64,000 nucleotides of DNA from Alphaproteobacteria bacterium (GTDB taxonomy: Bacteria > Pseudomonadota > Alphaproteobacteria > TMED109). This document shows positions 63,734 through 64,000 of this stretch, one piece after another. The stretch lies in the NCBI GenBank assembly GCA_022825235.1, contig JAJDYI010000050.1:1-64000 (forward strand), in the 5' to 3' direction. The first letter of the stretch is position 1; each line of letters begins with the position of its first letter. A program made the position numbers and the translations under genes. Under the pieces are notes generated by a model. The model did not search any database, was not told the origin of the DNA, and worked only from the letters and a program-made list of their open reading frames with translations.

Positions 63734-64000
63734 ATGGGCCTGGAATTCAGGAAGCTGCACCCGACGTTCGTTGCCGAGGCGAGTCGGATCGATCTCCGGA
63801 AAGTCGTGGACGAAAGTGCGTTCGAGCAGATCCGGGAAGCCATGGACCGCTTCGCGGTGCTCGTGTTCCGTGACCAGGGGTTCTCGGGCGAGGAACAGCT
63901 AGCCTTCGCGACACGGCTTGACGGCGAACTCCACCGCAAGACCGGGATCAGCGTGCTCCAGAAGAGCCGTTTCGGGGATGAGGCGCTCACGGACGTGTCG
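63734..64000 (+). CDS. TauD/TfdA-family dioxygenase, 5' part (cut by window end)
   Basis: The first 89 residues, starting MGLEFRKLHPTFVAEASRID and containing MDRFAVLVFRDQGFSGEEQLAFATRL, match the N-terminus of Fe(II)/2-oxoglutarate-dependent TauD/TfdA dioxygenases. The AVLVFRDQ segment is typical. The metal-binding HxD...H motif would lie beyond the window edge. ATG 63734 has GGGGAG about eight bases upstream. Substrate class is open. Confidence 0.8.
   Translation, partial: MGLEFRKLHPTFVAEASRIDLRKVVDESAFEQIREAMDRFAVLVFRDQGFSGEEQLAFATRLDGELHRKTGISVLQKSRFGDEALTDVS

Overview
This is a high-GC, gene-dense stretch of bacterial chromosome. An alphaproteobacterium is the best guess. The evidence is a DUF1489 protein (a family largely confined to that class), heterotetrameric sarcosine oxidase genes soxBDAG, a choXWV choline transporter and a linked dimethylglycine-dehydrogenase-type enzyme. 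I found no tRNA, rRNA, CRISPR array, intact insertion sequence or phage gene. The organism cannot be named from the sequence alone.

Layout. 0-2 kb: an orphan Phd/YefM antitoxin with a second antitoxin relic on the other strand, a destroyed vapC start and a secreted alpha/beta hydrolase. 2-6.6 kb (minus): a five-gene ABC importer of the urea/amide/branched-chain type. 6.9-9.1 kb (plus): isobutyryl-CoA dehydrogenase and 3-hydroxyisobutyryl-CoA hydrolase, two consecutive valine-degradation steps. 9.1-15.1 kb: quinone oxidoreductase, a six-TM ABC-like membrane protein, a HigBA module, glnS and a 2-hydroxyacid dehydrogenase. 15.4-23 kb (minus): a copper resistance operon csoR-tolC/cusC-cusB-cusA-cusF-copC with a CsoR-type operator in front. 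23.4-26.9 kb: SbmA-like transporter, a second orphan antitoxin, dienelactone hydrolase and lipB. 27-35.8 kb (plus): mgtE followed by a leucine-degradation operon (isovaleryl-CoA dehydrogenase, an unknown secreted protein, thiolase, both methylcrotonyl-CoA carboxylase subunits and a methylglutaconyl-CoA-hydratase-like enzyme).

36.3-59.3 kb is dominated by methylated-amine metabolism: choline import (choXWV), choline dehydrogenase (betA), sarcosine oxidase soxBDAG, a DmdA/GcvT-like folate-dependent demethylase and a DMGDH-like FAD enzyme, followed by a TonB-dependent receptor. Together they cover choline uptake, oxidation to betaine aldehyde, and demethylation of dimethylglycine and sarcosine to glycine. 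Betaine aldehyde dehydrogenase and the betaine-to-dimethylglycine step are not in the window. An accessory patch at about 48.7-53.7 kb splits this set. It has low coding density and holds an AAA ATPase, a DUF433 protein abutting a DUF3800 relic, an intact VapBC pair and a short DUF1640-like ORF.

59.8-64 kb: DUF1489, a secreted DUF336 protein, an N-acyl-D-amino-acid-deacylase-like amidohydrolase, a sulfurtransferase and the 5' end of a TauD/TfdA dioxygenase cut by the window edge.

The most unusual points are the apparent ATT start codon of choV behind an ideal Shine-Dalgarno sequence, the perfect 16-bp hairpin between choX and choW, vapBC-type modules in successive stages of decay, the unknown GxxPFP-repeat secreted protein inside the leucine operon, and the accessory patch inside the methylamine region. 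I found no clear case for a wholly new biological system; these are the best leads.
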